Positions 26,681 through 38,304 of a stretch of 64,000 nucleotides of DNA are shown piece after piece. Under the pieces are notes generated by a model. The model made no database searches. It had not been told where the DNA came from and saw only the letters and a program-made list of their open reading frames with translations. Made by a program: the position numbers and the translations under genes. The DNA is from Liolophura sinensis. Its lineage: Eukaryota; Mollusca; Polyplacophora; Chitonida; Chitonidae. Numbering within the stretch: position 1 is the first letter of the stretch; each line of letters begins with the position of its first letter. Where the stretch lies: positions 15,923,385 to 15,987,384 of the forward strand of contig NC_088295.1 of the NCBI RefSeq assembly GCF_032854445.1, written 5' to 3'.

Positions 26681-26969
26681 TAAAAGACAAGTCACAATGT
26701 CCAGAAATTCTGTAACAGTCAAGTTTTCATCTACCAAAAAAATACTAAATTAAGAAATTAAACATCTTCAATTCTTAACTAACATGTATGTAAAGAGCCT
26801 ATTGTTGACTCATATCGCACGATTCACTGAATAATTTCTTTCAAATTCCACAAATTCCATAAGTCTTAGCGTCGTTGTTGTTGTGTCGACAACGCATTAA
26901 CTCAGTTTGGGCGTGTCTCGTAAAAACAAGACTATCTTTCCCATTAAACCCACAATATCTGAAACATAC

Positions 26970-27082
26970 CTAAAGTATAACGTTCTGTACATCTGATGAG
27001 CTTCATAAAAATTCCCAGCTTCAATGCTAGCTTTGCATTTCGCCAAAACCCTTCGCACGCCACCGGGTCTCGACGACGCCAT
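26970..27082 (-). CDS. GET4: GET4 homologue, exon 1 (partial gene)
   Basis: GET4 is the TPR-like scaffold subunit that, with GET5/UBL4A (and BAG6 in animals), hands tail-anchored membrane proteins to GET3/TRC40 in the cytosol. The exon starts at ATG 27,082 and encodes 37 codons plus two bases, ending at a consensus donor (TTTAG then gtatgt). The peptide contains [20 protein letters not shown] followed by [12 protein letters not shown], matching the family's N-terminal helix pattern ([14 protein letters not shown]). Only one further probable exon is seen (23,749-23,827); the C-terminal ~250 residues expected of the family are absent from the window and may be in or beyond the N gap. It is transcribed divergently from CDK2AP1, about 1.3 kb between the start codons. 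Confidence 0.85.
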
Positions 27083-28408
27083 GATGTTTGAAGCTGATAG
27101 AATCAGTAAATATGTCGGACAGCGGACTTGAGATATAATCAGTTTGCCTGATTTTACTTTGTCCTATATAATAACCACTAATATTTACATAATGGAAATA
27201 CAAACAATTCATAAGCGTTCAAACCATTAACTAAAACGAAGAATACGTGCTTAACCTTTCTTGTACGTACATGTTCGTATCTTTTCACATTCTTATTTGT
27301 AGAATCTCCATTAATTGATGGCAACAAAGAGGAAGACAGAAGAGTTTCGCGTGCTTTCATCTCTATTTTAGGTAATCTGAGGCGAGTAAGTTAAAGTATG
27401 TTGATGTATTATACTCGGCGTTCTCATTAGTTGTCGGTATTTTTTATTGTAAACGGGCGAAAGCTGTCGGCGGCGGTGTAACGTGAGATTTAGTTGATGA
27501 TGTGGCTGTTCGGGATTGGTTGGGTTACTGTTTCGTAAATAATGGTTGATGGTAGATGATCGATAGTAAAGGGGTGACTATTTACCGTGTTTATTTTAGC
27601 TTAGTTATATACAGTGTGGCTCTGTGTTTTTACAGTTCTGGCTTGACTCTTGTGCATTTGGCAATAACCATTTGTACAAAAATACATCGTAGTCGGAAGT
27701 TATTTTAAAATTTCATTTCATTTTCATCCGAATCATTGTAACAGTAACATGGATGAATTTCAGATTTTTAAACAGTACACAGAGTTCATCTAGATGCACT
27801 AGCCAATAAATAAATAAATAAATAAATATGAAAAAAAAACAGTAACTGTCAGATTTTAAAATATTTTACATGACTTACTTCACAGGGCATAGTTAGAGTC
27901 TTTGATTTAACTGTTCACTAAGCAGTCAGGGTTTTATTTGATTGGTGGCTATTAACCGTATTTCTTCATCTGTGTTAATATCTAAGGCTAACCGAGGCTA
28001 ACCTTGTTTCTTGGAATAATGAACTTAACTAAAAATGAAAAAAAGTTGAAGGTTGCAGAGAATACCTTTTATAAAATTAAGCCTGTTAACAGGACACAGC
28101 TGTTAATATTTTTTACTATATCGTCATTTGGAAGACGGAGCAGTTTTGTATCACATCTCACCTCTTGTATATGAGAGCAAAGCACCACCCATGATCCATC
28201 TGGTGTATTAGTACCTTAGATTACTTGATAATAATATGTTTATCTGTCATTGCACAAAATAATGAGATCAGCGTAATAGTTGGGTTTAGTATTGCAATGT
28301 TACCTCAAGCACAATATGTACTGTATCCTAATGCTAATAAAATCATTTGTTTCACTGCTGGCTTTCTGTCTTTATTTCAAGGGCTTTTAATACTTTCAGG
28401 ACAAGAAC
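27083..28408. promoter_or_regulatory. Divergent intergenic/5' region between GET4 and CDK2AP1
   Basis: The two start codons face away from each other, so this stretch must hold both promoters. A locally GC/CpG-rich patch lies at 27,410-27,500 (cggcggcggtgtaacgtg). CDK2AP1's coding exon is preceded by an acceptor-like pyrimidine tract and ag at ~28,400, so most of 27,500-28,400 is probably a 5'-UTR intron. An (aaat)n microsatellite lies at 27,806-27,830. No TATA box was assigned. Confidence 0.5.
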
Positions 28409-28759
28409 ATGGCTGATCGTGAAGATGATGTGATGGAGTCGAGCAATTCCCCAGCAACATCAAATTTCAGTAACCCAGGAACACCAGTTGTTGCCAGTAA
28501 CCCAGGCACCCCCCGGTCAGACCTGGCTGACGTGAGAGCTACCCCACCCCCTCAAGCTCTCCAGAGGAGCATCATACCGCCACAGCCCCAGAGCAAATAC
28601 ACACAGCTATTGGCCGTGATTGAGGATATGGGTAGAGACATTCGTCCCACATATTCAGGGAGTAAATCATCAGCAGAGCGCCTTAAGAGAGGGATCGTTC
28701 ATGCCAGGATACTTGTTCGTGAATGTTTACTGGAGTGTGAACGAAGTGCAAGGACATGA
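28409..28759 (+). CDS. CDK2AP1: CDK2-associated protein 1 (DOC-1 family)
   Basis: A complete 116-residue protein; vertebrate CDK2AP1/2 are of about the same length. The family binds CDK2 and is a small subunit of the NuRD chromatin-remodelling complex. The N-terminal half is low-complexity and Ser/Pro/Thr-rich ([17 protein letters not shown]). The C-terminal half carries the conserved helix-pair signature: [19 protein letters not shown], then [17 protein letters not shown], then [14 protein letters not shown]. The TER tripeptide reported to contact CDK2 in the human protein is CER here. The start ATG lies in AACATGG context nine bases after an acceptor-like tttcag, so the upstream exon is probably non-coding. 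The whole coding sequence is in one exon, unlike the multi-exon vertebrate gene as I recall it. Confidence 0.93.
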   Translation: MADREDDVMESSNSPATSNFSNPGTPVVASNPGTPRSDLADVRATPPPQALQRSIIPPQPQSKYTQLLAVIEDMGRDIRPTYSGSKSSAERLKRGIVHARILVRECLLECERSART

Positions 28760-29591
28760 AAGTCATTGATTAGGATAACAGTATCTGAACACCCATGTCA
28801 TTGACATTTGTAGTGGATAAAATACTCTGTCAAGAATCAAGAAGGATTCAGGTGAATCCTGTACATGAAAAGAAATTTAATGAATAGACACCGTAGTAGC
28901 AAGTTTTTCCTTTGAGATCATCATTTTATCATGCTATAATGCATTGTTTTTTGTATGGTAAAAATGGAAAAAAACTTTGATAGCCACCATTAATTACCAA
29001 ACATGGAATCAAAATGTCATTGACACTGCCATGTACAATTATATACAGTATCATTTGTGGGCTGCTGCCTGTGTGTTAGGACCGTAAACATTTTACATTA
29101 TAAGCTATGATAAAGACATGTTTTCCTCATTGTTACTTATAACTTATTTAATACATGGTTTGTACACATTAGTCTGTGCTGTCATTGTGATGTGTTTTTT
29201 GAAAACATTTACATGTTTTAACTATTTTACATAAAGATATGCATCAAATTGGACGTTTTGGTATTGTTTTGAGGTGGTAATTTTTTTTTATGAGAAAATT
29301 TGCCACAAGATAACAAGTGTTCACAGTAAAGGGGGAATCATTGATAGAATTTATAAATAGATTAAAGCACAGCATAGCTGGGAAGAGCTGAAAACAGTGT
29401 TCAGAAATAATTACTTGTATGGTAACTTTAAAAAGTAAAAATGCATATTTCTGCGTTTCATCTGGAAGAAAAAAGGAGACCAAATTTTCTGAGTCATATT
29501 TTATTTAAATATATACACATAGTGAGTTCTGGTCAATGTTTAGTGACCAGAGAGCCATGGTTGCCTAGAAGTATTTGATCCTACATGTATA

Positions 29592-29597
29592 AATAAA
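29592..29597 (+). terminator. Candidate poly(A) signal for CDK2AP1
   Basis: AATAAA about 830 bases after the CDK2AP1 stop, followed by a GT/T-rich stretch (ttgtttgtcatgttcttatg). It is the first canonical hexamer I see downstream of the stop on this strand. Confidence 0.5.
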
Positions 29598-30228
29598 GTA
29601 TAACAAATTGCAAATGTAAGATATTGTTTGTCATGTTCTTATGTTTTTATCAATATTGAATGACTAGTCTCACATGTAACATGCATGCAATTGAGAACAA
29701 CCTGTTTACCTCTAGAAGCAAGGAACAAATGAAACAGTTGGCATGTGTACAAATCCTGCGTTTGTGGTAGTTGGCCCACACCTTGTCTGTTATTGTCTGA
29801 AAGCTGTTTTGAGGTATGTTCAGTACTTAAAAGGTAGCATAAGATCCTACTTTCATTACCAAAAGTAATATTTCAAAAACTTTTATTTGCCTCTAAAAAA
29901 TACCAGGCCAAATACAGTAATGGCATGGTTTTGTTTGCTTCATGGATACCCTATTTTTGCTTTTCTACAAAATAGAGGGTAAAATAAATATTTTTTATAA
30001 CATACAATTTCGTATGTGACTAACATCATAGACTTTTCAGGTATGTGGTGTAGTCCAGGCACGCCTGTCACTACAGTTTCCTCCATCCATAAAGTCTGAC
30101 TAGCACAATATATTAATGTGGAAAATTATTGATCAGTCAATCATATTTTTCAATGGACATTATGTACTTCAACATTATGATCCCCTGTGAAGTTGTGGTG
30201 AATTCTAAACAACTTTGTCTTTGGTACA
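29598..30228. other. Intergenic, nothing recognised
   Basis: AT-rich, no open frame or repeat element recognised. Confidence 0.5.
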
Positions 30229-30706
30229 TGTACTTACAATGTAGCAAAGTGTGATCAGGTGGATTGTCTGGTTATTACAATGTAGCACATGGTGATCAGG
30301 TGGATTGTCCGGTATTTACAATGTAGCAATGTGTGATCAGGTGGATTGTCTGGTATTTACAATGTAGCAAAGAGTGATCAGGTGGATTGTCTGGTATTTA
30401 CAATGTAGCAAAGGTTGATCAGGTGGATTGTCTGGTATTTACAATGTAGCAAAGAGTGATCAGGTGGATTGTCTGGTACCTACAATGCAGAAAAGTGTGA
30501 TCAGGGCATTGTGTTGTATTTACAATGTAGCAAAGGGTGATCAGGTGGATTGTCTGGTATTTAAAAGGTAGCAAAGGGTGATCAGGTGGATTGTCTGGTA
30601 TTTACAATGTAGCAAAGGGTGATCAGCTGGATTGTCTGGTACTTACAATGTAGAAAAGTGTGATCAGGGCATTGTGTTGTATTTACAATGTAGCAAAATA
30701 TGGTCA
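30229..30706. repeat. Minisatellite, ~40-bp unit, ~12 copies
   Basis: The unit is gtgatcaggtggattgtctg followed by gtatttacaatgtagcaaag. A variant reading gtgtgatcagggcattgtgt recurs at ~30,495 and ~30,659 with the same flanks, so a four-unit (~164 bp) block has itself been duplicated. It lies between CDK2AP1 and DPH7. Confidence 0.95.
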
Positions 30707-32063
30707 GGTTGTGTCTCTGATACATTATATACAATGTACAATATAACAAAGTGGGAGGGGTTTCTTCCTGGCTTTGACTGGTTTCCTTTTATCATTATTA
30801 CACTTGGCTGTAGTCAGAAAAGTGAAACACTCACCTACTTTTCTGGGGTATGAAAGGCAATTAAATAATCAATCCTGTCTCAGTTGCTTTACGTGTGGCT
30901 CAGACTGTACACACTGGGTGCCAGTAAGTTTCACCCAATTCTCGTCTTCATTAAGCTTAAAGAGGAATTCTCTTAATGGTCACTAATTCCACCAGTTTTC
31001 CTTTTAAACATACTTTCCATACTTGACCCTTTTTAGTTTATAGGTTGAGAAAACATAAAAATGACATAAAGTTTAGATGAAAGAGTGTGAAAAGTTATTC
31101 CTAAATGTGGTCTTGAATATTTTTTCCAATTTTTGAGACACTTGAAAATAATTTTTGTATGCTGGGTATCTGGGACCACCTTTTGGTATTTATAGTCTTT
31201 GTTTAATAATGTCATAAAAAAGGATGTAACAGGTTTAATAAATATTTTTGCTCTAGAATTTGTTCTTTTCAGCTAACAGATGTATTAAACCTCAATTTGG
31301 ATCATATTTATATTTTTAATATGTTCATAAATATTATCATAATTTAGTTAAATGTGTATGTTTCGATATAAACAACAAATTTACATTCAAATAAATTTAT
31401 TGGACAAGCATCACATCCTTATTTAGAACATTATTATGCAACAACGATAAATACCAAAAGTTGGCCCCAAAAAGATCATATTTGCAAATAAGTTTTGACA
31501 CTCTTTCATCTGATTTTGGGACCATTTCTATGTTTTCTTCTCCTTTAAGTTGAGAATCCATGAAATCCTGATACTGCATGTCTATAAGACAAGAGCGAAC
31601 AGATATTTTACCTCATAGCATGTCTATGCTGTGTATTCCTTTGTTGTTTCATTGTATAAAATGTGTTTACTGTTCCTGAAATCCTGAGACCAAACCTGGG
31701 TTCTGCCAAGATTTTTATATGCCAAATATGTATGGATTGTGCTCTGTCTGTCGTTACTGGTATGTTGATGAAGTGATCATCACATTTCTCAAATTGATTC
31801 TCAAAATACTTATAATGGTATTATAATGGTACATGAGGATGATGATGGTGGTGATAGAATGATAACATTGACTGACAACAAACCTGGGAGAGTTCATCTT
31901 ACCTGTATCAGTGATACAGATTAAAAATAGTTCAGTTTGTTATGTGATATGTCAGAGAAATGGTTGGGTTTTTTCCATTCATAATGGACTGAATAATTTT
32001 ACATTTGTTCTGTTTGTTACAGGAAATCTTTGACATGGGTCTGGTGTTATAGCTGTCGACCTG
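30707..32063. other. Intergenic and DPH7 5' region
   Basis: No exon with coding potential was recognised. An acceptor-like ttctgtttgttacag ends at ~32,022, 41 bases before the DPH7 start codon, which suggests a non-coding first exon of DPH7 somewhere upstream. Confidence 0.45.
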
Positions 32064-35000
32064 ATGGAGTGTGGTGATGGGAAGGTAGTGACCAGGCATG
32101 TGGTGGACACAGAGTTCACTGCAGACTCTGCGGAGTGGTGTCCCCTGGATGAGAATGCTGACCTACTGTTGTGTGGGATGTATCAGCTGACAGACCCAGA
32201 CTCATCCACAACACCTTCGGTATGAAGATGGAAATAATAATTTGTAACACTATTAGACATGTAGAGTCATAAACAGCCATTAATAAAGTGATAACTACCA
32301 GCCAACTGGAATGCTTACTTATCCTTACACCTTATTTGTAAGGTGTGTAAATATATGGAAGCATATGATCAGTTACAGGAATATTTTGATAGGCTGAATT
32401 GATATTTATCATTATGAAACAGTTGTAATTTATATTTCAGTTTGCTAACATTTGTAAATAAGTGTACATAAATCTTGTTCAAAGGATATGAGTGCAGATA
32501 TGCTAAATGTTATTTTATACTGATGTTTCTGAGTTTGTTTTTAATGTCTGTTGTGTATGGGATCCATGATGTATGTTTTTTTTGTTTCAATGGCTAGTTT
32601 AACACTTAAAGGCATAGCATGCACAATTTGGATGCAGTCCTTTACTTTTGAATGTAAAAAAATAGATATGTTCAGAACTGCTAACTTCACAAAATGATTT
32701 TGTAACATACCAGGTGTCACCATTTACAATGGTCTGTATTTATTTTAAATAAATCCCAAGAGAGTTCAATACAGTGTAGGTGATAAGTAAAGAGAATAAA
32801 AGAATAAAAGAAAAATGGGGCATTAAAATCAACTAAATATTAAATAAATGTACTTTGACGTTTACCCTTGCATATGTTATTTTTTCCATCAAAACAAGGT
32901 TAATCTTCAGACCATTTCTTTATCACCCAACGCAAGCCAGCAGAAAAACCAGTATGATCATTCCATTTTGGAAACAGGTTTATTCAAATCATGAACTCGA
33001 TTTATATGTGGCATTGATTTATAATGAATTGATTGTTGTTTCAAAAGAAGCCCTAAAGTGTCTGCCAAAATATAACATACGCAAGACAGTAGTCTATTTG
33101 TATCTCTTGCGCTCCTAGGGCAAAGTTTAATTTATGAATGTCATGATCACTGACTTATCTTTTGCTTTACATGTTTTGAATGGTATGTGTTCTTGCTATT
33201 ATCTTCAGTCAGTTTAAAACAAAAATAAGAGATCAAAAATTGACCTTCAGTGATATATATATATATTCCATTTCATTTTGCTCAGACAGAAAATGTTCCC
33301 ACAGATGTCCCCAAAAAGAGAATTGGGAGGATTTACCTGTTCAGAGTGCTTGATGATAATAACGGACAGTTTTCTTGTGAGGAAATGGAGCGTTTAGAAA
33401 CTGCTGGGGTGCTGGACATTAAATGGAACAGTCTGAGATTGAATCAGTGTCCAGCATTTGTCGTGGCAGACTCAGATGGTAACGTCAACCTGTATTCTGT
33501 TAGTGTGGACAGATCAGGTCTGGAGAAGTGTGTAAGCCAGTTGTCATCAGCTTGTGTGTGTGTGGAGGGTAAGAAGGCCCTGGTTCTGTCCTTAGATTGG
33601 TCTACTGCTGTTAATAAGAGGTATGTGAAAGTAATTTTTGTTTGGAATCCAATCATGACTTAAATTTGACTTAATTTCATCTTCATGTAATGTAAATTTG
33701 GTGAAGGCTCAAAAAACTTGAAAATGACTAGTGATGTTCACGCCCCCATCACTGAACTAATACAATGTGGCCGGTACTTTCTTCCTTGATAGTTACATGT
33801 ATACTTGGATATTGTAGCAAAATATTTACTCTGTTTTACTACTGTATAGGTTTTACAGAATAGAGAAATAAATTATTCACAGGGACAGTGTTGAAAACTT
33901 GTACATGCACACTATTAATTCTGTTTGTATTTGTAGATATCTGTATACATTGCAGTCCCATTAAAAGGTTTGACTGACATACTTAGAATCTTATGCTGTA
34001 TAAGGTTGATCTTTGTGACTTGTATTCCAGTTCCCCTGCTCAAATCATATCCTCAGACTCAGAAGGAAGGTTGAATTTATTAGACTGTAATGTGGATGGA
34101 CTTACACTAGTGTCTCAGTGGAAAGCCCATGACTTTGAGGGGTGGATTGCAGCCTTTAATGCTTGGGACACTAACATTGTTTACTCAGGTAAAGTCATAT
34201 AGCTTAGTCTACTTTAAATTGAATGTGTTAAGAGTAAATGACCTCTTTGTATTGACCATGGGGCCTCCGTGGCTCAGATGGTTGACGCGCTAACGTAGCG
34301 TAATGACCCAGGAGCCTCCCACCAATGCTGTCAAAGTGAGTCCAAGTCCAGCTCATGCTGGCTTCCTCTCTGGCCATAGGTGGGAAGGTCCAGCAGTATC
34401 CTGCGGATGGTCGAAGGTTTCCCCCGGGCTCTGCCTGGTTTCCCCTCACCATAATGCTGGCTTCCTCTCTGGCCATAGGTGGGAAGGTCCAGCAGTATCC
34501 TGCGGATGGTCGAAGGTTTCCCACCTCAGCTCTGCCTGGTTTCCCCTCACCATAATGCTGGCTGCCTTCTTCTAAGTGAAATATTCTTCAGCACCAATTG
34601 AATTGAATAAATAAATATTTTGCTAACCCCCTTGGCCACGGAAGCCAACCTTCCCCACAACTTCGTCTATGATAACATTCTGTAAGTGAAAAAATGTCTG
34701 CTTCATGTATGTGTAGGCCTATGTAATACTGATAGAACATGTTGCTTTTTATGCTTTCAGGGGGAGATGATTGTAAATTGAAAGGCTGGGATGTTCGGTG
34801 TAAAGATAAGCCTATTTTTGTCTCTAATAGGTATTGCATATGTTAAATTTTGAGCTGAAAATTCTTAAAAAGGAAAATGATTTTTTCTTCACAAGTGAAC
34901 AAGTAAAATATAACAAGTAAAATGATAAATATGTATTGTTGAGTAAAAAAACGACAATGATCTTCATCGGCATTAGGTCCAGCCTGCTACAAGGAGATAT

Positions 35001-36708
35001 CACTTGTGGTGTTGCCAAACTATTGAAAACAATGTTAAATCCTAGTCAGAAACATACATAGGAAAACCTTAGTTACAATGCTTTGGTTTTTACAGGCACA
35101 TGATGGGTGTGGTCAGCATTCAGAGTAACCCTGTGAAGGAGTTTATATTAGCTACAGGGAGGTAAGTTGGCTTAACGTCATATGAACGGTAGACTGGCCC
35201 GCATAGCACAGTTGGTAAAGCGTCCGCTTTGGGACCGGTAGATCCAGGATCAATCCTTGATCGAGTCACACCTAAGACTTTAAAAGAGGAAGTTGTAACT
35301 TGCCAACTCGCTTGGTGTTCAGCATGAAGGGGATAGTGCAACGACTGGTTGACCCGTATCAGTATAATGGCTTGGGCGGGACGGCTTACTTGCCTTCGGT
35401 AAGTCGTCTCAGTGAAGCAGCACTAAATAAAAGAGCAACAAGGGAGGCACATTACACGTACATGCACCCTAATGATTCCTTTGTTGTCATATGACTGAAA
35501 AATTGTTGAGTACGACGTTAAACCCCAAGCACTCACTCACTCATATGAACAGTCATAAAGGGATATACCTTTAAGTCTTCCAATTAATAATGTTAATAAA
35601 ACCATCATATTTACCACCTGTTAAGGGTTTTTGTCACTACTTTGTGGCTTGTAATTTATTTTATGTGTTAGGACGGGAAAATGCCAGAGTCCACTCTTTC
35701 TTTGTGAAGATTACAAATTGATCAGGTGAACCAGAAAATGCATACTGTGATACAAATGTATAATAGCAACTGATGTTGTTTGACTCTGCAGTAAAGACAC
35801 TTACTATGCTGTGTTTCATGTAGACTGGGGATTGATGAATGATTGTATGAGTCAATGTTCAATTGGTATCTTGGCAGTCCATGATAAAGTAGATCCAATA
35901 CTTGATTGTTTGTTTCAGCTATGATGAGCATGTGTTGCTTTGGGACACAAGGCAGATGAAGAGCCCTCTCTCCAACACTGCCCTTGGGGGAGGAGTATTC
36001 AGGATCAAATGGCACCCAAGGCATGGTCAGAAAGTACTCACTGCCACCATGCATAATGGTTTCCATGTGTTGGATGCCCGTGAAATCCCTTCAGGTAAAT
36101 AGAAATTTTTATGTTCAAAGTTTCATATGGAAGATATGTTCTTTTCTCTATAAAATCATGATCCTTAAGAACTAAACTATTCTACATTTATTCATTTTAT
36201 TGAGATATGGAAACTAATAAAGGAGAAATTTAGCTTCACAGAAAACAGAGAATATATATATGCTTTTGTGTGCAGTTGTGAGTGGACTGATGAGAATATG
36301 TTTGCCTTTCATTGATCATAGGCCCCCATAGACATGGGTTCACTCTACAGCATTCTCTGCCATGATCTGGTATAGTGTTTGCTGGACACTCTGCCAATAA
36401 CTTGCCAAGGGTTAGTGGTTTACTTTGGGCACTCTGGTTTCTTCCACCCATAAAACTGGATGTCATAGTAGAAAAGTTCTTGTTTATGGCTTTAAACAAC
36501 CATGTTGAAATAAAGAAATAAATATATCTGTTGTGTTGTAGGAGCTAGTAGTCTCCCTTTGATGGCTCACTACTGCCAGGAGGAACATGGCTCATTAGCA
36601 TATGGAGCTGATTGGTCAAGAAGTATCAGCATGGATTCAGCATATGACAGGATTGCTACTTGTTCATTTTATGACCATTCGTTACATATCTGGGACATTC
36701 ATCCCTGA
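32064..36708 (+). CDS. DPH7: Diphthine methyltransferase / WD-repeat protein 85
   Basis: DPH7 is a cytosolic WD40 protein that removes the methyl ester from methylated diphthine on elongation factor 2 before the final amidation to diphthamide. Seven coding exons, all phases consistent: 32,064-32,219; 33,286-33,620; 34,031-34,188; 34,761-34,830; 35,096-35,161; 35,919-36,094; 36,542-36,708. They total 1,128 nt, 375 residues plus stop; human DPH7 is somewhat longer. Family hallmarks are [16 protein letters not shown] near the N-terminus, [37 protein letters not shown] with YSGGDD across an exon junction, [27 protein letters not shown] and the last blade [11 protein letters not shown]. The start is the first ATG after an acceptor-like site. 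Introns 3 and 5 contain SINEs. The C-terminus stops right after the last WD motif. Confidence 0.95.
34260..34619 (+). mobile_element. tRNA-derived SINE, family A, with internal tandem duplication
   Basis: It begins with ggggcctccgtggctcagat (A-box-like), has a B-box-like gagtccaagtcc, and ends at an aataaataaat tail. The central ~135 bases (gctggcttcctctctggcca ... ctcaccataatgctgg) occur twice. The duplication junction is the 8-base atgctggc, which is naturally present at both ends of that segment in other copies. It lies in DPH7 intron 3. Confidence 0.92.
35191..35540 (+). mobile_element. tRNA-derived SINE, family B, with target-site duplication
   Basis: The head cccgcatagcacagttggta resembles a tRNA A box and ggatcaatcc a decayed B box. 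The body includes ggaagttgtaacttgccaac, ttgacccgtatcagtataat and gaagcagcactaaataaaag. The tail is gttgagtacgacgttaaacc then (cact)n. Flanking tcatatgaac(g/a)gt at 35,178 and 35,541 is a clear target-site duplication. It lies in DPH7 intron 5. Confidence 0.93.
36270..36532 (+). mobile_element. Degenerate SINE-like element
   Basis: It contains cacccataaaactgg, ggtttactttgggcactctg and a 3' end of the form ggctttaaacaacc...aaataaagaaataaat. Parts are shared with 48,190-48,260 and 49,445-49,510. It sits in DPH7 intron 6 and is too diverged to set its ends exactly. Confidence 0.6.
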
Positions 36709-36714
36709 AATAAA
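36709..36714 (+). terminator. Candidate poly(A) signal at the DPH7 stop
   Basis: AATAAA starts immediately after the TGA stop. Its use would give an extremely short 3' UTR, so a downstream signal may be used instead. Confidence 0.3.
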
Positions 36715-37158
36715 TGAATCACATTGTAGACATGTCACCATGTTTCCTGTTTTCATGCTATTGATTTCCATTTACCAAAAGACTGCATACACTGTAAATG
36801 ACTGAAACTTTGGATCTTAATAAGGTGGTTTTGAGGTTTCTTAGGAAGGCAGGCCGATAATATCCTACAAGCAAAATGTAAGTTTCAGCTTCAGATATAA
36901 TATTTCGATATATTCAGTTCAAAAATTCACTCCTTTCATATTATTTACAGTAACCATTGCCTGTTACCACTGCCTGATAAGATATCAAGGTTTATTGGTA
37001 TATATATGTTTGATGATCATATAATAACATCCACATAGGGATTAATATCACAATATACATCATTTAACCCTGTTACTATATATAAGCTACAGATAAGTGT
37101 TTCAAAGTGGTCACAATTAAGTTAACTATACTATTCTACTTATCTCCAGAAAAGACCA

Positions 37159-37370
37159 GGCCTCTGTGACTTACTGTCAGTGAGTTAATCTCCAGCTCAT
37201 GCTGGCTTCCTCTCGTCATACCTGTGAATGTTGGTCAGCAACCTGCGGATAGTCATGGGTTTTCTCCTGGCTCAGGTTCTGCCCATTTTCCTCCCACCAT
37301 AATGTGGTCTACCGTTTTGAGTGAAGTTCTAGAGTCCAGAGTAAAACCGTAATCAAACAAATAAATAAAT
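37159..37370 (+). mobile_element. Degenerate SINE, family A
   Basis: It contains ggcctctgtgacttactgtc, ccagctcatgctggcttcct, gcaacctgcggatagtcatg, cctcccaccataatgtgg and an aaacaaataaataaat tail. Confidence 0.75.
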
Positions 37371-37588
37371 CTTGTCCAATGATGTTAATTTTGCTAGCTA
37401 ATTCAGGTCCAAGTGGATTGGCTGAAAATTGCTTACATGATATCCTTCAGTCAAGTTCTTGGGGGCAAAAACTGAGGGTTACTTACTCAGTTGCTGGTGG
37501 ACCACCTAAACTCACTGTATGTCATCTACATTAACTGAAAAGTAAAAGAAAACAATAAATGCATCCTAATCGGCATATAGCCTTAGAC

Positions 37589-37738
37589 CGTATGTGGGAA
37601 AGTCTACCAGCAACCTGCGGATGGTCGTGGGTTTCCCCGGGCTCTGCTCGGTTTACTCCCACCATAATTCTGGCCGCCGTCGTATAAGTGAAATATTCTC
37701 GAGTACAGCGAAAAAACACCAGTCAAATAAATAAATAC
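37589..37738 (+). mobile_element. 5'-truncated SINE, family A
   Basis: Only the 3' half is present: gcaacctgcggatggtcgtg, ggtttccccgggctctgctc, ctggccgccgtcgtataagt, gaaatattctcgagtacagc and a caaataaataaata tail. Confidence 0.85.
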
Positions 37739-38304
37739 AGCCATAGAAGAGCCTCAAACTGATCATTAATGGGCTCGTATTTAGTTTACCGCAAGACATT
37801 CATACTTCATATGGTAAACTTCATGTGAGGTTTACATCGATACATTGAATTACAAGCCCAACGTTGACAAAACATAAGGAACAATTATCAACTTGGTCCA
37901 TAAGGCGACAAATTGCGTGATTGCAACTGAAGAACAGAAGTACCGGTAACTACAAACAACACAGTTGTCACATTGTAGAATTTAAATAACTTAGTCATGA
38001 AAAACGACACGTAACATTAGTTATCTCTGTTTGTTTGTTTTTTTTTGTTTTTTTTGTTTTCAAGTAAATAAATCTTTTGTGATCTCTACCTGTGATAGGT
38101 TGTGCATGTATGGATTATCTCCTCTTGACACAGGCATGCGTGTAATGATATGATACTTCGTGGCGAAAGTAGTCCCGTGTAAACGTCATTAGCATAAACA
38201 TGAATGGCGGCTGCCCTCTATGTACATAGTTGCCAGCAGAAGGAACAAGACGATATGGTTTGAGTTTACAGGGGAGGCAGATAATTTTTACCTTTGGCTT
38301 CACC
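37739..38304 (+). promoter_or_regulatory. Probable promoter/5' UTR of SGSM3
   Basis: It lies immediately upstream of the SGSM3 start. It contains a T-rich run at 38,030-38,060 and a short upstream open frame, ATG at 38,200 to TAG at 38,229 (nine codons plus stop), which would be in the 5' UTR if transcription starts upstream of it. The transcription start is not visible. Confidence 0.4.
38200..38229 (+). other. Possible upstream open frame in SGSM3 5' UTR
   Basis: ATG AAT GGC GGC ... TAG, nine codons plus stop, ending 75 bases before the SGSM3 ATG. Relevant only if included in the transcript. Confidence 0.3.

Noticed and set aside
33444-33656. Minus-strand frame opposite DPH7 exon 2
   Set aside because: Shadow of a conserved plus-strand exon.
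34260-34335. tRNA-like sequence gtggctcagatggttgacgc
   Set aside because: It is the head of family-A SINE; the cloverleaf does not close.
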